This document shows, piece by piece, positions 10,790 to 50,312 of a stretch of DNA of 64,000 nucleotides. The notes below the pieces were generated by a model, which saw only the letters and a list, made by a program, of their open reading frames with translations, did no database searches and was not told where the DNA came from. A program made the translations under genes and the position numbers. The DNA is from Monomorium pharaonis (lineage: Eukaryota > Arthropoda > Insecta > Hymenoptera > Formicidae), in the NCBI RefSeq assembly GCF_013373865.1, contig NC_050467.1, positions 8,988,795-9,052,794 of the forward strand, in the 5' to 3' direction. Each line of letters starts with the position of its first letter. The stretch's first letter is position 1.

Positions 10790-11094
10790 ATACTTGGTTT
10801 GCGCCCGGTAAAATTGATGGGTTAGAGTTAGAAAAAATTACAGGGAGGGGGTGCAGGGGGAGGGACGGAGCCCCTCCTTGGCCCACACGTTTTCTGAGAA
10901 TATATTCTTTTTTCACACAAAATTTTGTGTGACATAGTTATTTCTTTATAAAATATCGTACTTTTGCGCATTTCTGTATAGGGCACCCTTACCAACGGAG
11001 TGGATGCGGAAGGAGGAGGCCAAAGGCTCCTTCCTTTGTGTGTGTGCGTGCGTGCGTGCCTGCCTGCGTGTGTGTCTACTTGGTTTGCGCCCGG
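10640..11094. repeat. Two copies of a microsatellite-bearing repeat
   Basis: CACCCTTACCAACGGAGT occurs at about 10668 and again at about 10984. Each is followed by a purine-rich GGAGGAGG segment, a GT/GTGC microsatellite and TACTTGGTTTGCGCCCGGT. The two copies flank a GC-rich AGGGGGTGCAGGGGGAGG segment. Related core sequence occurs at 23150, 31510, 38160 and 53200. The long apparent reading frames here come from the simple repeats and are not genes. Confidence 0.65.
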
Positions 11095-12486
11095 TTGAGT
11101 TTCTTACTCATGAATGCCAGAGATTGCCATTCTCCGTTTGCTTCTTGCTGTACCACTGCTCCCATTGCCGTGTCGGAAGCATTTGTTGTTAGCGTGATCG
11201 TTGTTTCCATTTTTGGGTGCGCCAGAAGTGTTGCTTTTGTCAGATTATTCTTACAATTCTGAAATGCTTGCTCAAGCTGTGGAGTTTACTGTACTGGGGT
11301 TTTGCCTTTTGTTTTTGGTCTACGTAGAGTATTATGTAACTGTGCTTGGTTTTGAGCTGTTTTCGGTATGAATCGTCTGTAGAAGTTTAGCGTGCCCAGA
11401 ACTGTTTTGGTTGTTTTAGAGTTTCAGGCTTTTTAAAGTCTTGGATTGCTTGCACTTTCTCTGGCAGTGGCTGAGTCTCTTATGCGGAAAACGTAGTATC
11501 CCAGGAATTTTATTTTGTTGGCTCCGAACACGCATTTTGCTGGGTTTAACTGTATACCGAATTTGTCGAGACGGCTGAACAGTTTCTTCAAATGGTTTAG
11601 GTGTTCCTCTTCGGTGCTGGATGCCACGAGAATATCGTCGATGTAGAGGTAACAGAAGTCTAATCCGTGTAAGACCTTGTTAATAAACCTCTGGAAGGTC
11701 TGTGCTGCATTCCGTAGGCCGAATGGCATGTATCGGAACTCGAATAATCCGAATGGCGTGGTAATGGCCGTTTTCGGGATGTACCGGGTCCTGGGATCTG
11801 GTTGTAAGCTCGTACCAAATCCAATGTTGAAAATATGGTTTTTCCATTTAGTTAATGCGTGAAATCTTCTATTTGTGGAATTGGGTTTGGCACAGTCCTC
11901 TGGCGTTCAGTCTTCTGTAGTCACCGCAAGGTCTCTAGATGTCTCCTTTCTTTAGAGCCATGTGCAGAGACGAGGCCCATGGACTTTTAAAAGGTTGTAT
12001 GATTCCCTCCTTTAAGAGGAGATCGAATTCAGCTCGTGCAGCCTTTAATTTTTCGGGTGCTAGTCTTTGCGGTCGGCAAGCTTCTGGGGGTTCCGACGTT
12101 GTTTTTATATGGTGAGTAATGTTGTGCGCCTGCTTCTGACGATACGCCTCCGTAGTCCTGGTTATACCGGGGAATTTTTCTAGTAGCTGGTGGTATGGTG
12201 AGTTCTCTATCACTGCCTTGGTAGACAGTAGCTCGTATCTCCGCGTGATTTTATCTGTTTTAATCCCCGTCTTCGTATCTATCAATTGCCCGCTCGTTAC
12301 GTCAGGGAGAAGGTACTAATGAGCCAGGAAGTCAGATCTGATGATTGGCGTGGTCACATTTGCTACCACGAATCACCATGTGAAATCTCGTCGAAGCCCT
12401 AGGTTTTGCTGGAGCGTGATCTCTCCGTACGTTCGTATCGAGGAGCCATTTGCCGCATACAATTCTCTGGGTTCAGACGAGCGTCG
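11095..12486 (-). pseudogene. Ty3/gypsy pol fragment 1 (protease end, RT, RNase H start)
   Basis: Minus-strand order from 12480 downwards: a retropepsin C-terminal part (ELYAANGSS, NLGLRRDFTWWFVVANV, PIIRSDFLAH), a linker, the RT fingers with RPCGDYRRLNA, KTAITTPFGLFEFRYMPFGL, the catalytic YIDDILVAS, and FGANKIKFLGY, then a connection region up to about 11110. Several frame changes and stops interrupt it. It uses a YIDD box, while the second gypsy copy at 29942-30598 has YLDD, so they are different families. The 3' part is lost at the microsatellite repeat, and the protease is cut by the MITE at 12487-12837. Confidence 0.85.
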
Positions 12487-12837
12487 TCCTCCCACACAGA
12501 ACATAATATGTATTATGTAATATCTAGATATTACATATCTAATGGATATCCTCGACAGATATTAGGGATATCCATGAATATATAAGAAATATCCATTAAA
12601 CATGCTGTAAATATCCAGATGTCCGCAATATAAGATCTAGTAAATATCCATAGGATATATAGATCAATATCCAATTATATAGATCAATATCCAATCGACA
12701 TCCATAGCAGTATCTAGTGGATATTTATGTAGATAAAGCATGTCTAAAGATATTTCCTATATATTCATGGATATCCCTAATATCTGTCGAGGATATCCAT
12801 TAGATATGTAATACATATTATGTTCTGTATGGGAGGA
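12487..12837. mobile_element. Palindromic MITE inside gypsy fragment 1
   Basis: The 351-bp element starts TCCTCCCACACAGAACATAA and ends with the mirror image, TTATGTTCTGTATGGGAGGA. The arms contain GGATATCCTCGACAGATATT and its complement, and many GGATATCC and ATATCCAT motifs. The structure is a near-perfect hairpin. It interrupts the gypsy protease region. Confidence 0.85.
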
Positions 12838-13267
12838 TGTCATAACAATCATCAAAAGTGGCCCATCGAACATGCTCTGAGAGATCCTGTAGTTACCACA
12901 GAAACACTCTCGTCGCTGGGGGAGTCTAATTTTAGACTTGTTTCCCTGCACTGCGGGTGATCCTTATATGGCGTGGTTGTTGCATCTTACTTTCGAGTTG
13001 CACGACCGCTCTATCGGCGACGTCGCGCACTACTCGGCTGGCGATTTCTAGTGAAACTGCCAGTTAAAAAGGCTGTCAAAGATTCTGATTCGAATGAATG
13101 ATTTTATGTCATGGCCACTGAAAACTAAAGAGTATCATCGCAAATGATACTTGGAATAGTGTTGATCGTCCAATAAATTAATAGATTAGCTCGAGAGCCG
13201 AATAATTCTTAGAAATAAGTTGGGACTGAATCTTTGAAACGCTGAAAAGCGCGAATTGTTGAACGTG
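12838..13267. other. Degenerate sequence next to gypsy fragment
   Basis: The first 150 bases probably continue the upstream gypsy sequence on the minus strand (QGNKSKIRLPQRRECF), but I cannot align it confidently. The rest, to 13267, holds no recognised feature. Confidence 0.35.
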
Positions 13268-13720
13268 GATTTTTGCAACGCCCTGGCATAAATTTCCAGG
13301 AAACTTTTGTATCAGTGGCTCGTCTAGGTTTAGTTTATTTAGCAACTGTATAAACTTCCAAGAAACTTTTGTATCAGTGGCTCGTCTAAGTTTAGTTCAT
13401 TTAGCAACTGCATTACAATATGATGTACACATTCATTAGTTTGATATAACAGCTGCTTACTTAAACGGTACATTAGACGAAGAAATCTTTAGGGAGGTTT
13501 CAGAAATTACTGAAGAAATCCTGGAGTACATTCTCCGTACCAAACCAAGAAATAGTGATCTCGAAAAAAGCTCAGAAGATGTTAGATGATTTAAGACATG
13601 GCGACAAGATATGTTGTCTTAAAAGAGCACTCTACGGTTTATGTCAAGCAAAACGCCAGTGAAATTGGATGGACGTGGCTCTAATCGTCATTCAAGAGGT
13701 TAAAATTTTAGGAAGTTAAT
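13268..13720 (+). pseudogene. Copia-type reverse transcriptase fragment
   Basis: Translation gives ETFVSVARLSLVHLATALQY, FDITAAYLNGTLDEEIF and, after a frame change, CCLKRALYGLCQAKRQ. These are the landmark motifs of Ty1/copia RT (ETF-PVAR, FDV-TAYLNG, LKKALYGL-QA-R). Stops and frameshifts are present. A stretch of about 66 bp carrying GAAACTTTTGTATCAGTGGC and TCGTCTA is duplicated in tandem (about 13298 and 13362), which disrupts the frame. Confidence 0.85.
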
Positions 13721-13914
13721 TTCTCGTATTAGAAAAATAATAAGAGTTTTCAGAAACATGAATTTTTTTGATAAGAAATAAATAAAATAAATTATATCCA
13801 TCTTAAAGTTACTAATGTTTGAAAAGAATTATTGTTTTAAATATGAACATATTGAACATATCACTTTAAAAGAAAAAATTTTGTTATTACACGGTTAAAG
13901 CTAAAATAATAACA
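13721..13914. other. Short AT-rich spacer
   Basis: No feature seen. Confidence 0.5.
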
Positions 13915-14529
13915 CAAGCACACAAAAAAGTGGTTGGTTCAGCAGGTCAAAATACAATCCTTATGTATTTTGACCCGCTGAATCTGAATCCAAGGTCAGA
14001 ATTGCTGAATTGGCTTATTTTGTCTAATCTTAAAAAACTTTTTTTTTAATGTTGGTCTGGCGGATCAGATTAATCTATTTTTATGTATTTTGACCCAATG
14101 AATTTGAATCCAAGGTCAAAATTGCTGAATTGGCTGGAAAGTTTTTCTTATCTCAAAAAACACTTTGTAAAAGCAGTTTGGGTCACAAATGTATAATTTA
14201 TTCTTGTGTATTTTGACCCGTTAAATCCGAATCCAAGATCAGAATTGCTGAATTGGCTTATTTTTTCATAACCTCAACAATTTTTTTTATGTTGGTCCGG
14301 CGGATCAGACTAGTCTATTTTTACTCACTGTATTTTGACTCACTGAATTTGAATCCAAGGTCAGAATTGCTAAATTGGCTGGCAAGTTTTTCTTATCTTA
14401 AAAAACGCATTGTAAAAGCAGTTTGGGTCACAAATATATAATCCAGAGCGTGCAAGCTTGCATAATAACTACATTACTCAGGGAAAATTCAATATGTATG
14501 ACAAGTCTGAGCTTCTGTGAATGAATAGC

Positions 14530-15000
14530 GTAGAAGATTCACTCCCTTCTTCTATTATATCTAACTCTTTTATTCTTGAAAGTTCTGCGCAATGGCTTTT
14601 TCTTACGTTTCTTTCCTTTCACTGAGACATCTTGTTTGGGCGTCCAGCAGAAATCAGCCATTATGTTCACATCCCATTGCCTTTGATATCGATGCTCCAT
14701 CTCCTTGATATTTTGATGAAATTTTTCTGTTTTTCATACTATAATCACATAGATTTTCTGGGAAGTAGTCGATATGAGAATGCAAGAAATACAACTTAAG
14801 ATTCATTAAACAACCAAGTTTTTTATAGTTTTTCACCATTTTCGCTACTCTTTCTCTGTAATTTTGACATTTGTGGTTTCCTAGAAAATTTTCTGTTACA
14901 CTTTTGAAACTCAGCTATGCTGCTGTTTCGTCTTTATTCATTTTGGTGACAAAATTGTCGTCTCTTAACATTTTACGTATTTGTGATCACTCTATTATTC
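14530..15000 (-). pseudogene. Captured gene fragment, left arm
   Basis: Minus-strand motifs in order: QIRKMLRDDNFVTKMNKDE, SFKSVTENFLGNHK, KLGCLMNLKLYFLHSHIDYF, SSKYQGD, then a basic tail rich in K and R near 14580. These are the same motifs as in 8360-10220, with the C-terminal basic tail preserved. Stops and a short deletion break the frame. No promoter or intact start is visible. Confidence 0.6.
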
Positions 15001-15094
15001 CATTTACATAGGAAGCACGGATTTTTTGTGTAACTTGATTGTTGACTCAATAATATGGTGAGAATTTTCAAATCCCCACAATAACGGAAATGGT

Positions 15095-15400
15095 GAAGAA
15101 TTATAGAAAACTAGGTTGCTTAATGAAGTTATGCTTAAGTTGCATTTCTTGGATTCTCATATCGACTACTTCTCAGAAAATCTACGTGATTATAATGAAA
15201 AACAGGGAGAAAGATTTTATCAGGATATCAAAAACCATCTATATCAAGGTAAGTGGGATGTGAACATGATGGCTGATTTCTGCTGGACGTTCAAACAAGA
15301 TGTCTCTGTAAAAGGGAAAAACGTAAGAGAAAGCCATTGCACAGAACCTTCAAGAATAAGAGTTAAATATAATAGAAAAAGGGAGTGAATTGTTTACGCT
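15095..15400 (+). pseudogene. Captured gene fragment, right arm
   Basis: The + strand frame from about 15120 reads LKLHFLDSHIDYFSENLRDY, GERFYQDIK, WDVNMMADFCWTFKQDVSVK and a basic tail ending at a stop about 15388. It mirrors the minus-strand fragment at 14530-15000. It is better preserved than its partner here: the W in MADFCW is intact and the tail is continuous. It lacks the N-terminal two thirds of the gene. Confidence 0.6.
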
Positions 15401-15854
15401 ATTCATTCACAGAAGCTCAGACTTGTCATATGTATTGAATTTTCCCCAGGTAATGTGGTTACGCAAGCTTTTACGCAAACTGCTTTTACAAGGTGTTTTT
15501 TTTTAAGTTAGGAAAAAATAAGCCAATTTAACAATTCTGACCTTAGATTCGGATTCAGCGGGTCAAAATACATAAGGATTGACTAGTCTGGTCCACCGGA
15601 CTAACATTAAAAAAAAATTTTTTTGAGGTTAGAAAAAAATGAGCCAATTTAGTAATTCTGATTTTGGATTCAGATTTAACGGGTCAAAATACATAAAAAT
15701 AGACTAGTCTGGTTTGCCGAACCAACATTTCTTTGAGGTTGAAAAAAATAAGCTAACTTATTGCAATTCTGATCTTGAATTCGGATTGAGCGAATTAAAA
15801 TACATAAGGATTGATTAGTCTGATCCGCCGGACTAACCTTTTTTTGTGTGCCTG

Positions 15855-15978
15855 TATAAACAATGCAATTTGTATAATAAATGCTTGAGTGATATAAAGA
15901 GACATTCTTAAATTTCAAATGTACACTCTACAGTAAAATTAAAGGATCACTAAATTGTTGCAGAGTCTTCGATTTTTG
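15855..15978. other. Short spacer
   Basis: AT-rich, no feature seen. Confidence 0.5.
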
Positions 15979-16165
15979 AACTATTATGCAAGGTCTACAA
16001 TATCAGCAGGAGTAATGGAGTAGGAGTAAGAAGTAAGAAATATGACAATGATAAAACAAATGAGATTTGCCCATTTCGTTTACTCCCAGTTTTTAATTGG
16101 TCAATTGTTATTCTTACTGCTTATTCCATTACTCCTGCTGATACTGTAGACCTTGCATAATAGTT
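15979..16165. mobile_element. Palindromic MITE, AACTATTATGCAAGG ends
   Basis: AACTATTATGCAAGGTCTAC at the left is repeated as its complement at 16146-16165. The arms extend through ATCAGCAGGAGTAATGGA. Length 187 bp. It is non-coding. Confidence 0.8.
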
Positions 16166-17365
16166 TTGTAAAAAGCACCATACAACAATCTTTATAGAAT
16201 TGTTTAATAGTATGAAGTCTTTATTTTTACTTTCCTTAATTTTAAGTTAATTTAAGTTAACTTTCCACAAAGATATTTTTACACTAACTGTAAGATGTAA
16301 CGTAAAAAATTAAAAAAGAATTTACACCTAAAAAATTTTGTAAATTTAAATAACAGTTTGCAAACTTTTTTTGTGGCTCAAATTAATATAAATTTTAAAA
16401 TTATAACCTGCTCTAATTTTACTAAAGAAAAAAAGTTATTTCTTTTAACATAAAGTATTATATTTGTACTGCATGTATACGTGTATTTAATGATACTTTG
16501 CATGAATGTCGTGTACAACTAGTTATTACTATTAATAATAAAATATTGTTATTAATTTATAGTAAATATATAAATATATGTATAATTTAAAAAATAATTA
16601 TATAAATGATATAATCTATGATGATATGAAAATAATAATTATTGTTATTATTGTAAGCAACAGAAAAATATAAAGGAGCATTATGTAAATTAAAACTCGG
16701 AATCCTTGGTTCCACAGGCTTTTTCACTGTTACACTACACGGCTCTAACAGCTCTTATTTCTATTTTGTCCACTTATAAGTCCCTAACCGACGAAAATAT
16801 TCCGATATCAAATTTTTTATAACTCGGCCCTTTCTGACCACAACATTCATCCTTGAATATCCTTTTGGTAGTTGTTTCCTATCCTCTGACTTATCGGGCT
16901 TTTCTAGCCGTGAAGACATTTTTCAGAATATCAAGATGTACTTTTTTTCGTACACCTTTTCACACTCGATACTCCCATTGATCTCATTGCCTCGTCGGTG
17001 TCAATTACACAGAGTTCCATCTGATGTACAGATCTGCCGACCATGCGTCTCACGAATACACAGGCCCGATCACGTACAAATCTATTTAGAAACCTTACCC
17101 CTCCTTTCTGAGTATCTTATCATCCGAGAGTAAGCGAAAACTATATCCAAAAATCACATCCTTCCTCCTAGACCTCCTATTCAAGGAGAAGTGAATTGTA
17201 TTCCACTTCTGAAGCTGTAAGCGACGGAAAAATTTAAATGAGCGCTATCCAGATTCATATTTTCTACATTATTATTCTTACAAGATCAATAAATTATATT
17301 ATTTATAATATATTATTATATTAATTGTTATGAATATTTCAAATATAATATTTGAAAAACATTAA
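16166..17365. other. Unassigned, partly pyrimidine-rich
   Basis: AT-rich to about 16640. From there to about 17250 the sequence is richer in C and T on the + strand, with no recognised protein on either strand. GTAAGCAACAGAAAAATA near 16652 and GTAAGCGACGGAAAAATT near 17218 are imperfect direct repeats about 565 bp apart and may bound an old insertion. Confidence 0.4.
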
Positions 17366-18071
17366 GGGGCTTACTTAATTAGTGTGACCACATGAAAATG
17401 AAGGCGATTTTGATGAGAGGATTAAAAAAGCTATTCTACCAAATATATTAAAAGTTTGTGATTATATTTAACAACATTTGAAAGTTACAAAAATTTTTTC
17501 ACGATAAGATATTGACATATATTGAGATATAAGTCATTTTTCGGAACTCTGTAAAAAAAAGTAGCTCAAGTGTTGCAGTGATAAGTAACTTCAGAGTACC
17601 TGATACAAAAAAAAAACACAATAAGTGTTAAATTAGATAAGTTTTTCTATACAATGAACTAAGATCATGAAAAGATATTGAAAAATAAAAAAATGGCGGT
17701 GTTTTAAAAAAAGTTTGAATTTTGCAAAAAAAGATGCCCATTTTTTGCACTGCAAATTGATATTTGTTGACGGATTGAAAAGATCCTAGTTTATTGTATG
17801 ACAAAACATGTACTAATTATAAGTATGCCTATTAAATTTGAAGTTGATTCATTAATTTGTTTGCGAGTTATGACGAAAAATTTTGAAAACGTTGTTTCGA
17901 GAAATGACTTATATCTCAAATATATGTCAATATTTTTTCGTGAAAAAAATTTTGTAACTTTTTCAAATGTTGCTAAATATAACCCCAAACTTTTATTATA
18001 TTTGGTAAAATAGTTTTTTTTAATCGCCGAAAGTTGTTCTTATTTTTATGTGATCACAGTAGGTAAGTCCT
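17366..18071. mobile_element. TTAA-flanked palindromic MITE in the PSME4 intron
   Basis: TTAA lies on both sides (17362-17365 and 18072-18075). The ends are GGGGCTTAC and GTAAGTCCT, with further inverted homology over about 190 bp (TGTGACCACATGA / ATGTGATCACA, TGACATATATTGAGATATAA / its complement). A TTAA duplication with G/C-rich ends suggests a piggyBac-type non-autonomous element. Its right end lies about 55 bp before the splice acceptor of the first PSME4 exon in the window. Confidence 0.75.
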
Positions 18072-18126
18072 TTAAATTTTTATAAAACTATATTAAAAAT
18101 TGTTTATAAAATTATTTAAAAAACAG

Positions 18127-46583
<28,457 letters not shown>

Positions 46584-46731
46584 TTGGGGATGAAATTTTA
46601 CATTATAATTTAATAATATGGTGTATAATTGCAGAATTGACTATTGTAATATTGATTAAAATGAAAATCATATCCATGAAAAATGTACTCTAACCATTAA
46701 AAATTTAACATGTGACATGAAATTTATATAT
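46584..46731 (+). other. PSME4: PSME4 3' UTR start
   Basis: AT-rich sequence after the stop. It includes ATTAAA at about 46653 and 46697, variants of the poly(A) signal, before the solo LTR at 46732. The actual cleavage site is not known. Confidence 0.4.
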
Positions 46732-47057
46732 TGCGTTGAGACACTTTTTCACACACTCAATTCACTCATACTCACTCGTAGAAAGAATGCAAAGCGAGAT
46801 TTCAGAAGAACACCAACTTTATTAAACGGAACGGAAGTAAATTTACGCCGCATTCTCCACAGCCCATCACAGAACTGTCACTTTTTATTTATTTACAAAT
46901 ATGTGTCGCTATTAAAATTATCCCGGCAACTGGCCGATCAATACTTTTGTTTATTTACAAATATTCATTGCTACCAGAATTCTCCCGACCGATCGATATT
47001 ATTGATCGGTTCATCATCTGACTCGTGCTCGAGAAATATACTGAGGCGCGCGTAACA
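46732..47057 (-). mobile_element. Solo LTR, 326 bp, ATAT duplication
   Basis: On the minus strand it begins TGTTACGCGCGCCTCAGTAT at 47057 and ends CTCAACGCA at 46732, so it has TG...CA ends. ATAT flanks both sides (46728-46731 and 47058-47061). A minus-strand AATAAA (near 46820) is its probable poly(A) signal. No internal region is attached. It lies 148 bp after the PSME4 stop codon in the opposite orientation. Confidence 0.8.
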
Positions 47058-48478
47058 ATATTTTACGCATGTAAAGTCCCCCCTCTACTTTTCCAAAGTT
47101 CACGAATTACAGTCTATCTTGAGTTCTGTATTACTTGGAATAAAGAGTTTTTGATAACAGTTTTGTTCAAATGATAAGCAAAAGCAACATTACAAGTAGG
47201 ATACGCGACACAGGAGAAGCATGCGAACAGATTTGCACCTCTCTATTACAAAACTAGTATAGTATTATACAATAGAAGTAGAAAACAAACTCCAAATAAT
47301 AAATATCGGTACTAGTTGTTATCCAGAAATAAATATAACAAAAAAAGTAAGAAAAATTCCACAAGTCTAAATCATTTTACAAGGCGGTATATGCTATAAT
47401 ACTTTTGCTTGTAATTCATGATGTATCCTATTTTGTGTAGATTTGCTAATTTTTTTAATATCTTATTTGTAGTTTATTGTAGACTCATCTATTTGGTAAG
47501 GCGAAGATTTAATATAAATATATTTATTTATTACTGATCAAAGTAATGCATTATAAGTACACATTGGAGGTATACACATCAATATTGGTAGTGAGGAGTC
47601 TAAATTGTATAATTATTCGGAAAAATATATTTATAATGTTTTTTTTGCTCGTTTTTTTTTTTTTAAACAATAGAATAAAGAAGGAGGACGGATGAGCTAC
47701 GATTTCGGCTCCTTCTGGATTTTATTGTAAATTATCAGAAACAATTTCTTAATACATAAGATACTAAATTAAGATATTTTTAGCCTAAATGTTCAACGTG
47801 GTCGTTATCTTGTTTAAACCTAGAAATTCGTATTTGTGGGTGATCTATATGCAATTCGTGATATGCATAATGAAAGCATGAGAGCAAGGAACTTTTTATT
47901 TGAAGCAAAAGATATTCGAGAGAAATTCATTTTTTGAGAGAGAATTCGTTATTTTCTTAGACTAGGTGCAATTGCATGGTGGTAAAAGTTAGCTTTCAGA
48001 AGGCAACAAATAAAGTTTCACTGTATTTTATTTTCATGCACGAGCCGAAGGCTAGTGTGTTTACCCGTACGAGTAGAAATTTCGCACATTTTTGTTACCT
48101 ATGCATTGTTATTTTTTGTTACCTATGCATTGAAGTATAGTCCTTCAGTGCTCTTGTATTCTTACAAATCAACAGATGCCAAGATTAGGTTATGTTTGCG
48201 AAAGCAATGAAGCATCGGTAATTCTGCGAGTTATAATCTCAAGTAGGCTACAAACACGTTTTAGGTCTAAAACTAAGGGTATTGGCTATCCCTATGTTCA
48301 GATCAGTGGTGACAGTGTTATAAAATCGTGGAAGGAGTACTTTTTTCACACCATCTGTTAGGGGCACAAAACAGTGAAGTAATAGTTTACTTGCGTGAGA
48401 CTGCAATAAAAAAATTATTACAATAAGAAAAGATAATTTAAAATGTCATTTTTTGGTCAAAGCAGAACTTAAAGGGAT
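47058..48478. other. Unassigned sequence 3' of PSME4
   Basis: About 1.4 kb, AT-rich, no supported frame, RNA or repeat apart from a short duplication of TTTTGTTACCTATGCATTG near 48090-48130. Confidence 0.5.
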
Positions 48479-48720
48479 CCCCCAGATAACAAAATGTCTG
48501 CACAGTAACTGCACAGTGCTTGCACGCGTGCTTAATAATCGTCACAGTGTGATTGCACAGCACCATGCAGATACGTCCTCTTTTGAGACTCATATCGCTC
48601 GCACACGTGAGTGCCGCACGCGTGCGGGCGATAGGAGCCTCATGTGAGTGTTCTAACTGAGACTCGTATCGCTCGCATGCGTGCGAGCAATATGAGCTTT
48701 GAGTTAAATAATAAAATAAT
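48479..48720. repeat. MITE-like end, CCAGATAACAAA
   Basis: CCCAGATAACAAAATGTCTG is followed by motifs with internal dyads (CTGCACAGTAACTGCACAG, GTATCGCTCGCATGCGTGCG and its partner). The complementary end ACAATTTGTTATCTAGG is found at 52911-52927. It may be one end of a MITE family represented twice. Confidence 0.45.
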
Positions 48721-48805
48721 AAAAATAATAAACATTATTCGAACGAGCGAGCGAAAGAGAGAAAGAGAGAGAGAGAGAGAGAAATCGTTAAATTTAATCA
48801 TTGCG

Positions 48806-49564
48806 CCCTTACGGAAAAAACACTCTAATTTGGAGAGTTTACACTCAAAATTGAGTGTTAATACTCGATTTTGGGAGTTTACTCCGAAATTTAAGTGTAT
48901 ACGCTCAAATCTTGAGTATTTACACTAAAGATTTAGTGTTTATATTCGAACATTGAGTGTGTACACCCAATGATTGAGTGTTCATACCAAAGTTTGGATT
49001 TAAATACTGAATATTTGAAAGTATACTCTTAACATATGGATATGACACTCAATAAATGAGTGTATACTTCCAACATAAAGTGTGAACACTGAAACGTTGG
49101 GGACGTACACTCAACATCTATTGGTTGAAGGTATACACTTAATATTGAGTGTGCACTCTCAAACATTGGATTAGAAAATGTTAAATAACAACAAAAGCAA
49201 GAAAAGCAAGTTCAACCGAGATTAAAATTAATCTGCATTGGTAGAAATGGACATAAAACGAATATCTAAAATAAACATTCAACTATAAAGTGTTTAGCAG
49301 GCTTTGAGTATTAATTTGAGTATTACTTTCAACTTGGATGTTTGCCATCTAATTAAGTGTTAATTTCAGTGTTATTCTTAAATTTAGGATTAACATTGGA
49401 ATTAACACTCTATTAGATGGCGAACATTCAAGTTGAGAGTAATAACACTCTAATTAAAAGTAAATTAAAGAGCGAACACTCAAGTTGAGTGTTTACACTG
49501 AATTGAGTGTTTACCCCTTATCCCAAATTATACTCAACTTGAGTATTTTTTTAAGTGTTATTTT
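48806..49564. mobile_element. CCCTTAC-end MITE, copy 2, GAGTGT/ACACTC array
   Basis: Starts CCCTTACGGAAAAAACACTC. Its first 350 bp is a run of degenerate palindromic units of about 24 bp made of ACACTC and GAGTGT around AT-rich spacers. From 49334 it matches 3970-4205. Its right end is lost at 49564, while copy 1 keeps the right end and lacks the left, so together they define the full element. Confidence 0.75.
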
Positions 49565-49808
49565 GTCCTGAATATTTACCTAATGTAATATATTCTTACA
49601 GACTTATTAGAAAATAAGAATAATGTGAACGATATTTTAATCCAATGATATCTTTATTAAGACGAAACGGGAAATAGCTGAGTTAAAAATCAAATTATTT
49701 TTCTACTATATATTAAATTGAATTAAATTATATATTGAACATATATCACTTTGTGTTAAAAACGAAAAAGAAATACAAAATAAAGATAAATATAATACTT
49801 ATTTACAG
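49565..49808. other. Short AT-rich spacer
   Basis: No feature seen. Confidence 0.5.
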
Positions 49809-50241
49809 GTACGTAACTAACAAGGGAACGGACGGGGTTATCTCTTACCGACTTTGATGGGCATTGGATATGTTGTAGAGCATCAAAAAAGTTCAGAGAC
49901 CCGTATTTTTTTATCGGCTTATCTTGAGGTTTAGGGGTTGTTTTAACGCCTATAAAAAACGTATTTTTTCATTTTTAACAAATATCTTCTAAAATATGAG
50001 GTATATGAAAAAATGTTTTATACAAAAGTTTTGTAGTATTTTATACTCTTTGCAATGATGTATTTAATTCTTTTAAAAATGTCAAATTTTTATTTTTTTT
50101 TCTAGGGATTAAAACAATCCCTAAAACTCGAGATAAGCTGATAAAAAATACGGGTTTTTTTCTTTTTTGATGCTCTACAACATATCCAAGGCCAACAAAA
50201 TCGGTGAGGAACAGCCCCGACCGTTCTCTTATTATAAGTAC
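49809..50241. mobile_element. Palindromic MITE, GTAC...GGGAACGG ends
   Basis: GGGAACGGACGGGGTTATCT at the left pairs with AGCCCCGACCGTTCTCTT-type sequence at the right. TGGATATGTTGTAGAGCATC pairs with GATGCTCTACAACATATCCA. Arms about 130 bp. Length about 430 bp. Confidence 0.8.
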
Positions 50242-50312
50242 AGATAAACGAAATACTTTCAAGAAATTATAAAGTTAATTATTGAAAATGTGAAAAATAT
50301 TAATCTCTTTAA

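Larger units (their letters stand above)
13915..15854. mobile_element. Hairpin transposon carrying a gene fragment in both arms, copy 2
   Basis: The ends CAAGCACACAAAAAAGTGG and TTTTTTTGTGTGCCTG match the copy at 4859-5756. Almost the whole 1.94 kb is an inverted repeat with its centre near 15000-15060. Motifs such as TTGACCCGCTGAAT, CTGGCAAGTTTTTCTTATCT, CATATGACAAGTCTGAGCTT-like sequence and GGAAGTAGTCGATATGAGAA occur on the left and complemented on the right. Each arm carries the same piece of the gene family found at 8360-10220, one copy per strand. No transposase was found. Confidence 0.75.
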
